The translations under genes were made by a program, and so were the position numbers. A DNA stretch of 64,000 nucleotides from Cyanoderma ruficeps. Taxonomy: Eukaryota > Chordata > Aves > Passeriformes > Timaliidae. The stretch spans positions 2,155,539 through 2,219,538 of the forward strand of contig VZDJ01000216.1 in assembly GCA_008694505.1 (NCBI GenBank), in the 5' to 3' direction. Positions 27,301 to 42,300 of this stretch are shown here, piece by piece; position 1 is the stretch's first letter, and the number at the start of each line of letters is the position of its first letter. The notes under the pieces were generated by a model, which saw only the letters and a program-made list of their open reading frames with translations, was not told the DNA's origin and did no database searches.

Positions 27301-30300
27301 TCCAGCCTTCATTTCTGCACCTAAATACACTGCTTTAGCTTTGTACCTGTTGGAATTTTTGCATATTGTCCAAGCAGTCCATATTGCTCTGTGACAGTGG
27401 TCTGTCCTCTTTACTTTGAACCTTGCCCTAAACTTTGTATCCTTTACAGTCTCTATCAGTAATGTGCTGGTTTTAGTCTTCTCTCAGGCTATTAACAATA
27501 TACCCAGATTTGTCCCTGCTTGAGCTAGTAGCACATTATTGCAAATAATTTCTGCTTTTGTTCCATTTAGAGATAGTCTGTTTCTAATATATCTAACATA
27601 GGCCTTATTGCTTTGGTATTTTCATTAGAAAACTAGTCAAGTATTTAGAATCAAGTCAAATTACCAAATGGTCTATGTCAAAAGTAGTACTTTTATCAGT
27701 CAAATTTGTAATTTTGTCAAAAAAGATATCACAATAGTTTGAGGAGATTTGCTGCTCATATAGTTGTGGTGTTTGGCACCGACTGTATTATTCCACTTTT
27801 CTTTTAACCGAGTCTCATATTAGCTGCTCTTTTATTCTGTCTGAAATCAAAGTCTGTCTGGGGTTCTGTGGTAACTTGGATGGTTCTCCTTCCCTTTTTG
27901 GGCATTGGCACCACTTCCATTGAACTGGGACTTAATCCATAGTTCAAGCCTTGTGCAAAATCAGCAGTAACAGTCATTGTCCAGACCTGCTAATTTAAAC
28001 ATATTTACTTTCAGTAGCTGGTGTTGGAATGGAAAATATTTCATAGTTATCATATGGTATGATTGTATCACTGAATAAGGAATAGCAATATTTACTTAAC
28101 ACATCTGCCTTGCCTACAATGTCATTTGCAATTTCACTGTCTTTAACAAGCAGTGGTCTGGTTTTAATTACCTACTAGATATACTTTTCCTGATTTTTTA
28201 TGTTAATTCTTTCTTCTGTTTTCACTTTCACTCAAAACTGGTATCTTATTTTTACTATGGGATTGTTGCTTTTTAAAACTGTAACAAAATATTCTTAAAC
28301 AGTTCCTAATAATCCTTCGTAGTTCTTAGTTTAAATGATTTCTGACAGATTTCTCTTGGCTTTTTTTGGCTTTGTTAAACTGATCCTTTTTCAAGTGCCA
28401 GGTATATGCATTATTATTTGGGCTAAGGTTTTATTTACATATAAATGTAATTGCCATGTTCACTTATGGTTATGAAAAGACTTAAATTTAAACTTTTCCA
28501 AAATTACATCTACTGTGGAATACCTTTGTGCTGGATGCAAAAAAATCTGAGTTAGTGAATGTTCTCAGTGTAATTTCAAGAGCACTATGGTGGTGCCCTG
28601 CTATAAATTCTTTTCATTTCCCATCCACATCCCATTCATATCACCTCATTCCTCTGTGTCCACTGTGTTCCAGGCGCCTGCTTTTCCAACCCCTTTTCCA
28701 GCTCCCTTCCTGTAACTGACCCATATAAGTTAAAATCAGATCACTCAATCCTGGCTCTTTCTGACTAAAAATAACCACCCAGAAAGAGCCTCCTCTGGGT
28801 CTAATTGCTATTATTTTCTCTGTAGACATTTAGGTAATGACTGTTGTTCCTCTGTGATGTACAGCACCAAGCACTTTGCCTGTGCTTCACAAGCAGATAA
28901 AAACGGAGTCCATTAAAGACTTAATTGCTTTGATGAGTTATCGGTCTGCCTTGGTACAGCGATTCCCACTGAGCAGGACTCCTGCTTTCTCCTCTCTGAA
29001 GGCACATCCTGAGGGAAGGATGTTCCTCATGGCACATTTCTGAGCACAATTATAGTAACTGGTCTCTTCTCTTGCTGCAGCTTGCTAAGTTTTCAGAGGA
29101 CACTCTCAGCAGCTACACAGAGATGGTATCTTCTCAGGTACTATTATTATGAATTGTTTTCCTCCATCTTCACTGCAGAGCTTCATGGTATCCTTTCCTT
29201 CCTCTCTGATCTCCTGCTTGTTTCTAGACCCCTTTTTACTTGTGTCAGTTGTCCATTGTCACTCATTTGTTGCTTTAATTTGCTGTGCATGCAGGTCGCA
29301 TGTCTTCCCCCTCTGCCTCCCTGTGTAAATATTGCTGTGCTGACCAGAGATTGAGGTGACCTCCATGCTGAGTCCAGTTGTGCTTTTCTGAATATTGTAA
29401 ATGCTTTGAAATCAACGTTTTCTGTCCTGGAAGACAGTACCTCTTTCAAGTCCTGTTCCAGAAGTAAAATAAACTTTGTATGGTGTGTGTCTGAAAGAAG
29501 GGAAGTATTTTGCTTGTACTAGAAAAACTTTGTTCAAGCCAAAACTAGAACCCAGAGGGAATGGTAGTCAGCACCCAGACCAAACTGCAGAGGGGAATAC
29601 AGGATGTTCAGGCTTTTTAAAAGTCTGATCCTGCTCCATAGGCTTCTTATCAGGCTTAAGCACATTACTGGGGCAATTAAACATTCAGGAGCCCTTTTTC
29701 TGAGGAAGGAACTGCTCTGGCCACTCTATAAATTGCATCATCCAGATTAAACAGGTGGGTAGAGGAAAGATACTTGTCTGTCTAATCTGGCGTTAAGATT
29801 CTCCTTTCCATGAGGAGGCAGATGGACTCCAGGAGTGATTAAAATCCCTACGTGTGATAAGAATCAATTCCTCTCTCCTTGCTCCCAGTCACTCAGAGGA
29901 ATGCACATGGGTACACACACGTTTCCTTTGCTAAATGTTTTGTTGCCTTTCTGTGCCAGTTCATCATTTAGATGAGATGTTTTTCAGATATTAAATGGGA
30001 GTGATTTTAGCTGACCTATGTTGTTGAGAAGACCCGTTTCTTTCCTTTTGTAACATTTTTGCTTAGAAGAAACTGGTTTAAATAAGAGCTTTTTTTTTTG
30101 GTGATAGCTCCAAATTGTTTTGCATTTGAGCTTTCTGCTGTACTAACCATTAGGATCCAGGGAACATGATTTGAGGAGCTTTAGGGGAAGTGACCTGCAC
30201 TCACAGTATTCTAGCATAACAGCTAAAAAGCAGTAAAATAACATAGCAATTCAATTCTGGTTTTGCTGGCTTTAGGATTTCCAGAGGAAAACGCACAGCA

Positions 30301-33300
30301 CTGGTGCTTGGATTGATTGCTGCCATCCAGACTCCCTCTAAAACATGTTTGTGTGGAAAATGAAGGGTGCCAGCTGGACATTTTAATTTTGCAAAATATC
30401 CCTTTCTTTCCATTCCATTACAATTCCTTTGTAAGGATGGAGTAGTCAGGGCACCTTGGCTTTGTTTCCAATGTTACCATTGCCTCAGTAAGTAAACTTG
30501 GGCAAGTTGCCTCACCACAGGGACCCCATCCTTTACCTGATTTGCAGTGTGGTGGTAGGAAACCAAAGGCCTCAGACTCCACAATCCAAGGGGTTGAGTT
30601 ACTTCAGGGTAAAAACACCAAGAGGTGACAACTGATTCACTTGAACTCACTTCAGAATTCATTTCTGTGTTTTTGGGTAGACAAGAGGTAATTTCAGTGA
30701 ATTCTCAATTCAACAATCAGACTGACTGTTTAGCAATCAGTGGAAAGGAGAAAAATGCTTTTTCCTGGAGAACACCAGCACTGTATCAGGTAACAGGTTC
30801 CCACAGAGACTGATGTCTATCTTACAGTGTATCCCAGTGTTGAAACTGAAAGCAGGTAATGTCATCCTCCCTTTTTTCCTTCTCTCCCTTCATTTCCACT
30901 GAATGAGTCTCTAACAGGCTGATGTCCTCTGCTTCCCTCCTCAGGAAATGATACGCTGTATCTGGAGCCACTTCCTCTGTGTTTTAAAAGGCAAATCCCC
31001 AACTCTGAGCTTCACTTCCAGCTTGCTCCACAGTCTAGGATCTGTCACTGTGAGTATTGCTGGGTTGTCAGAAAGAGGAGCCCTGTGAGGATGCTTCATT
31101 TGCATCATTCATGTCATCCTTCCCTGAGCACAGACTGTTTGCAATCAGTTCACTGTGCTGGAATTAGAAACCCTTCAGGCACCTGTCTTTGTAGAAGAGT
31201 TTATAATTGTCTTGTCATGTCCAAGCACATTTACAGACTAAAACAATGGTTTGAGATAGTCTGTGACATCTGACAGGATGCCTGTATTTTCCAGCTCTGG
31301 TTCTGGTCAAATTACCCTCTTGCTTCCTGTGCAAGAACCAGCTGGTTTGGGTCTTGGTAAGGTACTAGATAGTGAAATAGGTTGAGTAGTTGCTTCCTTC
31401 CCTTGGTCTTCATGCCTAGTTTTATAATATTGATGTTAAACAACCCATCAATCTTGTTAATGCAAGGAATTCTTGGGTTTCTTGGAGTGTTATTAGGTGC
31501 AGTTTCTTAAGAGAGAAAGTTGTTGAAGGAGACACTTGTCTATTCTCCCATGTGTTTATTAAAGTCATGATATTTACAACTATGCATGAACACTGAGATG
31601 TTTTCACTAAGATTTTGCTTTCTTGGGGGTGTTGTGGGATGTTCTAGGTGCTCTGCTGTGTAGACAAGCAGGGGATTCTTTCCTGGCCAAACCCCAGCCC
31701 AGAGACTGTTCTGTTCTTCAGTGGGAAGGTGGAACCACCTCATGACAGCCACGAAGACCTGACTGATGAGCTCTCCACACGGTCCTTCTGCCATCCTGAG
31801 ATGGAAGATGAGGTGAGTGATCCTTGGTCTGTAATGCAGTGTGTTGGCTGTAATCATAGTTGGAGTGACACACAATGTGATATTATAGAGGGGCCTTGTA
31901 GAGAAGTCCTGAGCCGTAATTCTTTGCTTAAAGATGAAGAAGCAAGTGAGGAGCCTTTTCTACAGGAGTCCTAAAGCAGCAGGTGAATCAGCAGTGCCTT
32001 GTGTTGAGCCACTGAATCACCAGACTTCATTCTGTTGGTCTCCCACAGCCCCATGAGAGAGATGCTTTGCTCTCTGGCCCCCTGGCAGACACAGTGCACA
32101 TGGCCAATGAACAAGAGAGGAACAACTGGTCTGGTGATGCTCCAAAGGCTCCTGAAGCCTCTGCCCACCGAAAGCCAAACAGCAGAAGCAAACATCCCTC
32201 TGGATCCAACGTGAGCTTTAGCAAGGACACTGAGGGTGGAGAGGAGGAACATACTCAGGTAAGACTTACTGGAGGGGCACACAAGTAGGCTTTTGTGGAG
32301 CTGTAACACAAACCCATAGAGTCCCCACTGCTGGGGAATTTAACTGGGAATTCCCTGCAGGATTCTAGGCTCAAGCTGCATTCATTGTAACCAACTACAG
32401 TTTCTCTGCCTGTTGGACCAGGTTGCTGGGGACAGCGAAGTGTTGGCTTGTGAAGCTGAGGACTTTGTGTGTGACTACCACCTGGAGATGCTCAGCCTGT
32501 CCCAAGACCAGCAGAACCCCTCTTGCATCCAGTTTGACGACTCCAACTGGCACATGCACCTGAATTCCCTCAAGCCTCTGGGCCTGAACGTGCTGCTCAA
32601 CCTGTGCAACGCCAGCGTGACCGAGCGGCTGTGCCGCTTCTCCGACCACCTCTGCAACATCGCCCTGCAGGAGACTCACAATGCTGTGCTGCCTGTGCAT
32701 GTGCCCTGGGGCCTCTGTGAGCTCGCCAGGCTGATAGGTGAGGAGGAGCTGGATGCACAGACGCAGAGAAATCAGAGCTGTCAATAGATACTTAATCCTT
32801 AGAGAACATGAGAATATTTCCCCAGTCGCGCTTGCTGAGGAGGTGGAAATGCAGAGTTGTTTGGTTGCCAAAAGAGCTTATTAAAGAGATGGCTTTTGGC
32901 AAGTTCTGACATTGTCAGCGCTATCCAAGGAACAAATGTCATCAAGGATAGTGCCAGCCAGCCCTGGCCAGGCTGCATTTTCTTCTGGTGTGAGTCTGCC
33001 AGTCTCATCAGGAGACAAAGAATACCTGCTAATGAACAGATATCTGGCCTATTTTTACAGTAGGGCTTTACAGGGAATTTGGGGATTAATAATGTACCTC
33101 AGCTCATTTTACAGATGCGAAAACGGAGGCATAGGGACGGTAAGAGGTTAGAACTAACACTAGGATTAAAACCTGGAAACCTGAACTCACTTCAGTGCCT
33201 GTCCTGTGATGTCACAGCTACTCTCATCGGTGAACAACAGCATGAACATTGTAATTACTAATCTAGTCCTTTTGAGTGTTTTTCATGCCAGATCTTGAGC

Positions 33301-36300
33301 CATATTTTACATAGATGCACAGTGAGCACAGCTCAACTACCAATTGCTGGGGAGGTGTCAGAATGAGGAAAAGTGGGTGGCACAGAAGCAGGAGAAGGGA
33401 CTTTTCTTTTGCATTGATTAGAGCCTGATTTTCCTCCTCCTTGTGTTCATGTTTCAGGTTTCACACCAGGTGCTAAAGATCTTTTCAAGCAGGAGAACTA
33501 TTTGGCTTTGTACCGTTTGCCAAGTGATGAGATGGTTAAGGAAACCATCCTGGGGAAGCTTTCTTCCATCACCAAGAGGAGACCACCCCTGAGCCACATG
33601 ATTAACTTGTTTGTGAAGGACACCACTACCAGTAAGGCTGCATCTTTCTCTGGGCATCCACTTGGCACAGGGGGAGCTTTTCCTCGGAGAGCACAGAAAA
33701 TGTCAGGCTGGAATAGCCTGGGGTCCCTGTGGGGTGATGCCCCTGCTCTGCCCATGGCCAGTGCAGATATGATTAACAAACCTCGGTGATCATCTGTGGT
33801 AGATTGAGGGGGGGAATTCTTCCTGGCCTTGATTCACTCCAGAACCATAAATATTTTTTTAAAGTATCTTAGCACATAGTAGACCTGTTTTCTGGGAACA
33901 AATGGCAGTGCAGAGCATGGTATGGGTTTATTGAGGTTTTAATAGACTTCATGATGATAGGGTGCACAGGGTTGAATAGCACTCTGGGTTTTAGTTAATA
34001 ATGCTCATCCTTCTGATAAATCATAAACCAATATCTTTATGCATTGTCTAGTGTATACATCACACACTCCTATATTGCATTGATAAGAAATATATATATA
34101 TTGATAAGAAATCACAAAACTCCAATGCAAACTCACAGTGACCATAAATATAAACCTGAAGCCATGCAGACTTCTCTACTCTTTCTACTCCTTCCTGCTG
34201 TCATAGGAATGGACTAGGATAGGAAGGATGTCCAGCTGGTTGAGGTCTTAAAGCACCTCAGAAAGATTTAACAGCTTGTCTGTCAGAGCTCTTAGTCTCT
34301 TTGTAATTCCCTAAATTGACTGAACTTGGCTCTCTAGAGTTGACATATGTTCAATATTGAATCTGAAATATGATCATTTTGCTGGCCAGAGTTTTACCAG
34401 GTTAACTGTCTTCTCTCACCCACTTCTTAAATTTTTATCTTTATCTGGGAAGGAACTTTGTCATTTGTTCTGATTGCTGCTCTCTTGCCTTGTAAGTAGG
34501 GAGTATTTTGATGCTGAGATTTTTAGTGTAGAAAAAGCCCCTTTAATGTTGCCTCATTTCAACTCCTTATCCTCACTTTTAAACGGTTTAGGTTAGAGCC
34601 TGGAGCTCAGACGAATAGGTGTGACCTGGATTATGCTGTCTAGAGTAAATTCTAAGAGGAATTTTGCCAGTTGTGTTTAGTTAACCATTGGAACACCTTT
34701 CACACAATAGTCTTGTCCCTTGAAATTTCCTAAAATACTGCCATTTTGGAACCAGAAATACTGGATTGTGCTGATAACACTGGATGAAGTCAAATGGCTC
34801 TGTTTATGCAGAAGTCAGACCAGATGATCATAACTTACCTCTCTCCACACATTATTTGTGAATAAATCCTTGAATCCACCCACTCCCATGACATGCTGCA
34901 GTCAAAGCAAGATACATAAATTCTGCAGCTGCAGCAGAAAAGGAGGCAGCTTATCTGTATGTTCCCTTACTATTCCATTGAAATACGTGTCCCACCATCT
35001 GGCAGTGTTCATCCCAGATCCATAGTAACCACATGGAAATGAGGTGCTCGCTGGCGTCTTCTGTGGAGTAAAACGGCTCGATACCATCTTTGTCTTCCTT
35101 TGCTGGAGCTGCACTGCTCCATCCCTTTTGATCTGTCTCCTTGGCTCAGCTGGACCAGTTTGGTTCTTCCCAATGAGTCCCAGCAGCCATGAATGGCTGC
35201 TCATACCCCCTGCCCTGTTCATTCGTTATTTCCTCTTTTGCCAGAGAAATCCTGGCCTGAGAGTTCATGATTTGGGAAGGGAAAGGGCTGAGCTCATTTT
35301 GCTGACAAGGACAGCTCAGTGAACTCCTTGCAGTTTACAGTGTCTGCAGTCACTGCCACTTTCCAATTAGCAGGGCTGTGGTGTGGGATTCTGGTGGGAA
35401 TGAATGGGAAATGGATTGCAGTTGCTGTCAGGCATGAACGTGGGTACATCTGTGCCTGTGGTCATTGCAAGCTCTTGCTCTGTGTCCAGGACATAGGTTT
35501 TGCATGGATAAACATCTCTTGTTCCCTCTTTCTGAGCAAGAACTATCTGACCTTAGGAGCAAGGTGGGAAGGATTAGGTGTTGTTACAATAAAATTAACC
35601 ACAGCTCTGCACAAGTGCTCCTTTGTGTCCCTGAGACAGACTCCTCCTTTCACACACAGCTCTTATTCGTCTTGGAGGTTTGTTATGCTGATAAACTTGG
35701 CTTGTGATGACTATTTATAGCAAAAGCAGAGAGCTGCTATGTTTTGGAAAATCCTCTGGTGTTCCTGAAGGTCCCTGCCTGGTTTGTGTTGAGGGGATAT
35801 TCTTGGCTCTGGATTTCACCAGCCAGTGTGAGCATTAGCAGTCCACAACAATGCCTGCAAGAAGCCTTTGGGCTCATTTTTCTTGGCAGTGGGGTTTTTT
35901 TTTGGTGTTTTGTTTGGTTTTCTTTATTAGCTCACCTTTGAAGCTGTTGGGGGCAAAGTCACAGAGGAGCTAGAGGAGGGAATGGAGACTCTAGGTGCAG
36001 GAAATGTTAATGGGTCAATACAAATGAGAGGGAGCAGGAGAGGCAGCCCCACATCCCTGAACTTTTGCCTGGGACCTGCATTAGGGATGTCGTACCCCTC
36101 TGAGAAAAACTTTTAAACACCTCTGACTACAAGAGGAAATAAGAGATTTTGAGTCTGTATTAAAAACTAAAATAGAGGGAGAAAGAAAAACAGGAGAAGC
36201 TGTGGTGTCCATTGATTTTCAGTTCTTCCCCTAAAGACAACATGAATTACTTTTTTAGAGTCTCTTATGTTAAACTTTTGACCCATCCTGATTTAACACA

Positions 36301-39300
36301 TTTTCAGGGTGAAAATGTGAAACAGGCTGTTATCTGGCAGGTCACACTGTCAAATTATCTTCTGCTACTTGAATGAAAAGTATTCAAGAATAGCTCTTAC
36401 CCTTTAGTTCATGTCTGGCCTAAAAATGAATGTACTTTGCAGCGTAGGCAGACTTTGATCCCCGTAGGCTCCTCACTGCTGCTTGTACTTTCATGGAAAG
36501 AGGCACAGAGGAATTTCTCTTCTGCTCTGTGGGATGCAGGAGCAAGATATTACCCCACCTTTATAAAGCAGGACTGGTACACAGGCTAAGGGGAGAATAG
36601 GAAGGGACTACAAACATTTTATCACAGCCTTGTTTGAACCCCCAATTAGACAAAGGGCAGTTGCAGGTGCATCATCAATCTTGAACAACTTCTTAATGGA
36701 GACTGAAGACTTTTAGCAGAGGAAAAGGAATCTGGAATGCATCAAAGCATTTTGTTGGAACACTCATGTTTTAACAAATAAGGGAGCAGTTGGTGTGATA
36801 TCCCCTTCCTGGGAGCTCCGTGTGTGATGCCGATTCATTGTTCTTCCACACTTCAGGCACTGAGCAGATGTTTTCTCATGGGACAGCTGACATCATCCTT
36901 GAGGCCTGCACTGACTTTTGGGATGGTACTGATATCTACCCCCTCTCTGGCTCTGACAGGTAGGCAGCTTTCTCATTTGGGGCATTCAGGAGCTGCAGAT
37001 AAAATGCAGAGGGAGCCTGGTCACTCTGTTAAAATTCTTTTTGTGATGCTTGTTAAGCTTTTTAAGAGCTTCAAGTAGGTTATGAACATGAGCCATCTCT
37101 GCTTGTAATTAATTGTTATCATAGCAATGTAAGAGGTTAGATACAACAAGCATTCAGTTGGACTGGAAGAGCAAGCCACTTCTGACTGTTTCTGTTGGGA
37201 TATTGTCCTCTTGTAAGTGGATTCTGACTGTACTGTGTAGTAGGACTGAATTATAATCAGGTCATGCTGGTGGCAGAGAATTTTTTGTTGTTTTTCAAGA
37301 AAAATGTGTTGTCTTACATGAAATGCAAAATGGTCAATTGTGCCTGAACCAGTCCACATGATGCATAATGCCCTTGGAGTCCTGCTGCATTATCTGACAG
37401 TCTGTGCTGCACTTTCATCTACAGGCTGAATTGCAGTTCCTGTTGGCACAGCAGACCAGTAATATTCAGTTTCACTGACTTTTCACATTGTTCTTCTAAA
37501 TCTGCTTACCCTCAGGTGTGAAAAAACTGCCACTGATCCTTTTTGGAATATTGATCATATTACAAGCAAATTCAAAATCTGATGTACGGTCTAATTTGTT
37601 ACCTTTGTGAATTCAGCTTAGAGAAAGAACTTTACCTTATTTCAGTGACTGAATATTGACTAAATACAGCTCCTGGGACCCAGACTCTGAAAGGGGATAG
37701 GAGAAAAGTCTGCTCCTGCAACTATCTCTGCCATAGATCCTGTTGTCAGAGTTGTCAGTTCCCTCTTTGGTGCTTATCTCCCTACAGATATATTATGTCT
37801 GATGAATTAAGCTTCTGCTGTCATGCAATGAACTTCCTTGGAGTCATCTGGCAGCCATATAGAGCATATTATAAGTGCATTTGAAGAGTTCTGTGTTCAT
37901 ACCCATCAATCTGATGAGCAAACAGAAACATCCACCATTGACCCTGTTGGAAAATGTGTTCTTGTTGCCCTGCAGTGCCTGCAGCTTGAAGAATGCAGAA
38001 ACAGTAGGGAAAGGCTTCTTCAGGCTTTCTAACCAAATACACGGAACTACACGATTTCTGTGTTGTCAGAAATGTGGCACACTTTCACTAACTTTGCCTG
38101 TTTTCTCTCTTTCACACAGGAAGAAGGTGCTGGATTTCTACCAGCGAGCCTGCCTGTCAGGATACTGCTCTGCCTTTGCCTACAAGCCAATGCACTGTGC
38201 CCTGTCCTCCCAGCTCAATGGCAAATGCATCGAGCTGGTGCAGGTGCCGGGGCAGAGTGCCATCTTCACCTGCTGCGACCTGCCCGGGACCACTCCCATC
38301 AAACAGAGCAGCCGCAGGAACAGCTGGAGCTCAGATGGTATGTGTGTCTGCAGTCCCGGCTGCAGCCAGCTCTGCTGCTGGCCCAGGGGCTGGATCTGAT
38401 CAGTCTAGAGCTGTAAGAACATTGTTATTCAGAGCAGCAGATGGGAATTTGGAAGGAAGAGTTTCTGAAGTAGATGTGTTTTCAGAGGAGGTAATGATGT
38501 GGCAGCTGGTAGGGGTATTTCTGGTTAAGTTATTGAAGCTTACAGAGAAATTCTTCTCCTAGTGGGAAGTCTGTCTGTAAAGCAGGCTACGGAGAGTCAA
38601 GACTCCTGGGTATTTCAGGACTTGGTTTGCTGTTTGTCTGATGGAAATCACATGTGATGGCCTTTTCAAAGGATTGAAATCTATAGTGCTATGCAACTGT
38701 TATTCGTTGATGGATTTTATTGCTGTACTGAAGGAACTGATTCCCACTAGATGAACTGTACATGTCCTTCAGAACAGCAATGGAAACTTAAAGAAGCACA
38801 TACCATTACATAAATTGAGGAGGCTCTTTTGGAAAACCAATCTTAAACTCTTTCTGCCTTGGTCTCTCGTTCTGTAAAACGTGATTAGTGGGGTTCCAAC
38901 AGCTAGGAATAGTTGTGATTGAGTCCCACCTGTGGCAAGCCTTGCAACCACGTGAAGTGTTTTATTATTTTGTTCTTCATGCTGCATCCAGCCCCCACTC
39001 ACCACAGGCTGATGTGGTGATGGTGAAGGAACCCTGTCAAAGAGCCTTTGCAGGCTTTTTGGAAGTGTTTGCAGGGAACATGATTCAGTTCCTTTGCATC
39101 AGCCCATTGTGCTCTGATGCCACTGTGCCTCAGCTAGACTCACCACGTTGTTTAGGCACAGTAGGATGTGTTTAAAATGCCCACGTGAACATTATGCAGC
39201 ACACATCCTTGACCTTTCTGCCCAGATTCCTTGTGACTGATCCCTGCCTTCTGTTTTATCTTTTTCCTTTCCACGCTTGCTGCTTCCCACTTGTGTTCTT

Positions 39301-42300
39301 GGTCTCCTATGTGGGGATGTCCTGAAACCACTTCTGTGACTGGGTATGCTGGGACAAATGGATGTCTCTTCATCTTTCCTCCTGTTGTTGTGTTCCTGCA
39401 CATTTGTGTGTCTGGATATCGTGTCCTTGGGTGTCACCTTGGTGGCCTCCCCACCACATGTCCTTTGTCTGATGCACACGTGGCCCCTCGTGTCTCAATG
39501 TGGTTGCGTGTTGTTTGCATGCCTGAAGAAGGGATTGGGGAAGTGATGGAGAAGGAAGACTGTATCCAGGCTCTGAGTGGACAGATCTTCATGGGAATGG
39601 TCTCATCTCAGTATCAGGCCCGCCTTGACATTGTCCGCCTCATTGATGGATTGGTCAATGCCTGCATTCGTTTTGTCTACTTCTCCCTGGAAGACGAGCT
39701 CAAAAGCAAGGTAAGCTGTCTTTGCTGAACCCCCTGACCTTGCATGGCCCCTGCTTGTCTGACTGGAGAGTTTAGCTCCAGTGCAATCTAAGGTTAATCT
39801 GATTCAGCCCACTAAGGAGTCCAGAAGGTACCTGTGCTCCAGCATGGCATCGGTCTGCAGTGCTCTGGCCTGGGCAGCCACTCTAAAACCCTTTGTCTGC
39901 TCACCCACAGGTGTTTGCTGAGAAGATGGGTCTGGAGACTGGCTGGAATTGCCACATATCCTTAACACCCAATGGTGATGTGCCTGGCTCAGAGATCCCC
40001 CCCTCCAGCCCCAGCCATGCTGGCTCCCTGCACGATGATCTCCATCAGGGTGAGAACTGTGCCTTGGCCACTCTGAATGCCATGTGTTTCCTGGGTGGTT
40101 CTTCTAAACCCGTTCATAGGTTCCTGTGTCCACACCAGACATTTGATTTGTCAGAGCTTTGAGCACAAAACTGGATGGGCCTCAGGTGTGTGCATGTGAG
40201 CAACATTGCTTTACATTTATTGCCTTTCTAGCCAGCCAGTACCAAGTTTTTGGAAACAGACATCCTTTTGTGCACCAGCTGCCATGCATTTATGTGCTCA
40301 TGAGTGTTTCTGGTTCTTGCTGGGGCCCTGGTAAGCCACTGAAGGTCCCTTGACCATGCCTTACTCTTTTTTTTTCTTACTTCAGCTGGGATTTCTTTAT
40401 TCTCTTCCCCTAGAAGGACAGCAGAACAGATAAAGTATCATGTCTCAAAAGAGCTCACATATCTACCTCTGAACAGATTAGTCATCTAAAAATACTGCAT
40501 TTTAGATGACTGAGTGGGAGATCTGAGTGTTGCTAACCCAGAAAATCAGGCCTCACGTTTCCTGGCTTCTGCAGTGCCACGTGCATGTCCCACATGGGTG
40601 GCACAGGGGTGGCAGAGGCAGGTTTGTGATTGTTGTTTATGCTGCTTCTCTCTGCTCCAGTTTCTCGAGATGATGTGGAGGGGCTTCTGCTGATGGAAGA
40701 GGAAGGGCACTCAGATCTCATCAGCTTTCAGCCAACAGACAGTGATATCCCCAGCTTCCTGGAGGACTGTAACAGGGTGAGGACCCTTCCTCTGTACACC
40801 TTCTACTGTTGTCGTGGTCAGGAGTGTCACCTCATTACTCCCAGAGGAAGTTCCTCTTTGAAGGAGATTGGTTCACATTGGGACCCCTGATTTCCCTCAC
40901 CCTCTTCCAGCTTGTTATCTAGAGCCTGAGAAATTTGGGATTCTCTCAGTTAGTTACTTCTGCTGAACAGCTCCTTGCTTTGGAGTTTAGGAATGGAGCT
41001 TAGCAAGCACAGGGTAATCTTGAGAGCTGCATCTCAGTTTCTCTGGGTCCCCTGGTCTGGGCAGGGCGTAGAAACATCCCCACTTTCCATATAGACAGAA
41101 GAAACACTCTCTCTCCCGGCTGTGAGCACAGAGTGGTGCTGCCCAGTGGTCAGTGTGAGACAAGCCCTTCCCTGCTTCATAAAGACCTCACACATGATCA
41201 GCAGAGATTACAAGAACATCAGAGATACAGATTAAAAAAATCTTTTAGGCCTGATTTTAGAAGGCAAGAACTCTTCTTACCTTGCTGCAGGTTGATGTGG
41301 CTGCAATTGAAATAGATCCAGTTGCTGGAAGACAGCAGATGTGTCTGACTAGATTCTCCACACAGGCAAAAAGTCCTTAGAAATCCTTGAGCACAGGTTT
41401 GTCACTGACCTTACAAACCTTGAGGGCAAGCACAGCAGCTTGGCAGATCAGTGTAGAGTTTCATCAGAAAGCTTTTGACAGTGGCTTAGGAAAGCCAGTT
41501 CTGTCTGCAGGAACATGAATTTGTATCTGATCTTAAAGTTGCATAATTCTAGGAATCATCATTCTCATTTCAGCAGTTCTCTCTGAAATAGCTCTCTCTC
41601 ACACTCCCTGCTTAATCTGTCCTTTCTCAGGCCAAACTCCCCCGGGGGATCCACCAGGTGAGACCTCACCTGCAGAATATTGACAACGTGCCTTTGCTGG
41701 TGCCCCTTTTCACAGACTGCACACCAGAGAGTAAGTGGCCTTTCCTACTCTCCATGAATTCCTTTCCCAGCTCCTTGGGCTGGCTCATCCAAGTGTGGAC
41801 ATGGGTGAAGGGAAGGGCATATATTCCAGAAATCTAGAAGGACATACTGATATTAATTACCCTCTGTTGCTACCTGTGGGGAGCCAGGTGTTAACTGAAT
41901 TTTAGTGCAGCTGTTGCCCAGCTGCTGAATTGGGCTGAGAACCACTCCTTTCGATTTGCATTCATAAGAGACACAAAAGCAAACATCCAAAATTCTACTG
42001 CCTTTCATTAAATAAGTGTTATCAGTGTACCAGGAGACTTTGATCTCTGCTTACAACTCTTATATAACTGGGAAATCACTTCCCAGAATTTTCCCCTGGC
42101 AGTTACTGTAAACACCTTCTGCTGCTTTGCAGTTTTTGATTGCAGGAAACTGAAAGGACAAAATTTCCCTCTCTCTCTTTCTCTCTCTCTCTGAGGTATT
42201 ACTTAAAGAAAGGGGCTGAGTGCACAAGTGGAAAATACCTGCCAAGTCTCCAGGAAGTGTGGAGCATCATTATGATTTGCCATTTTAGTACCTCTGGTCA

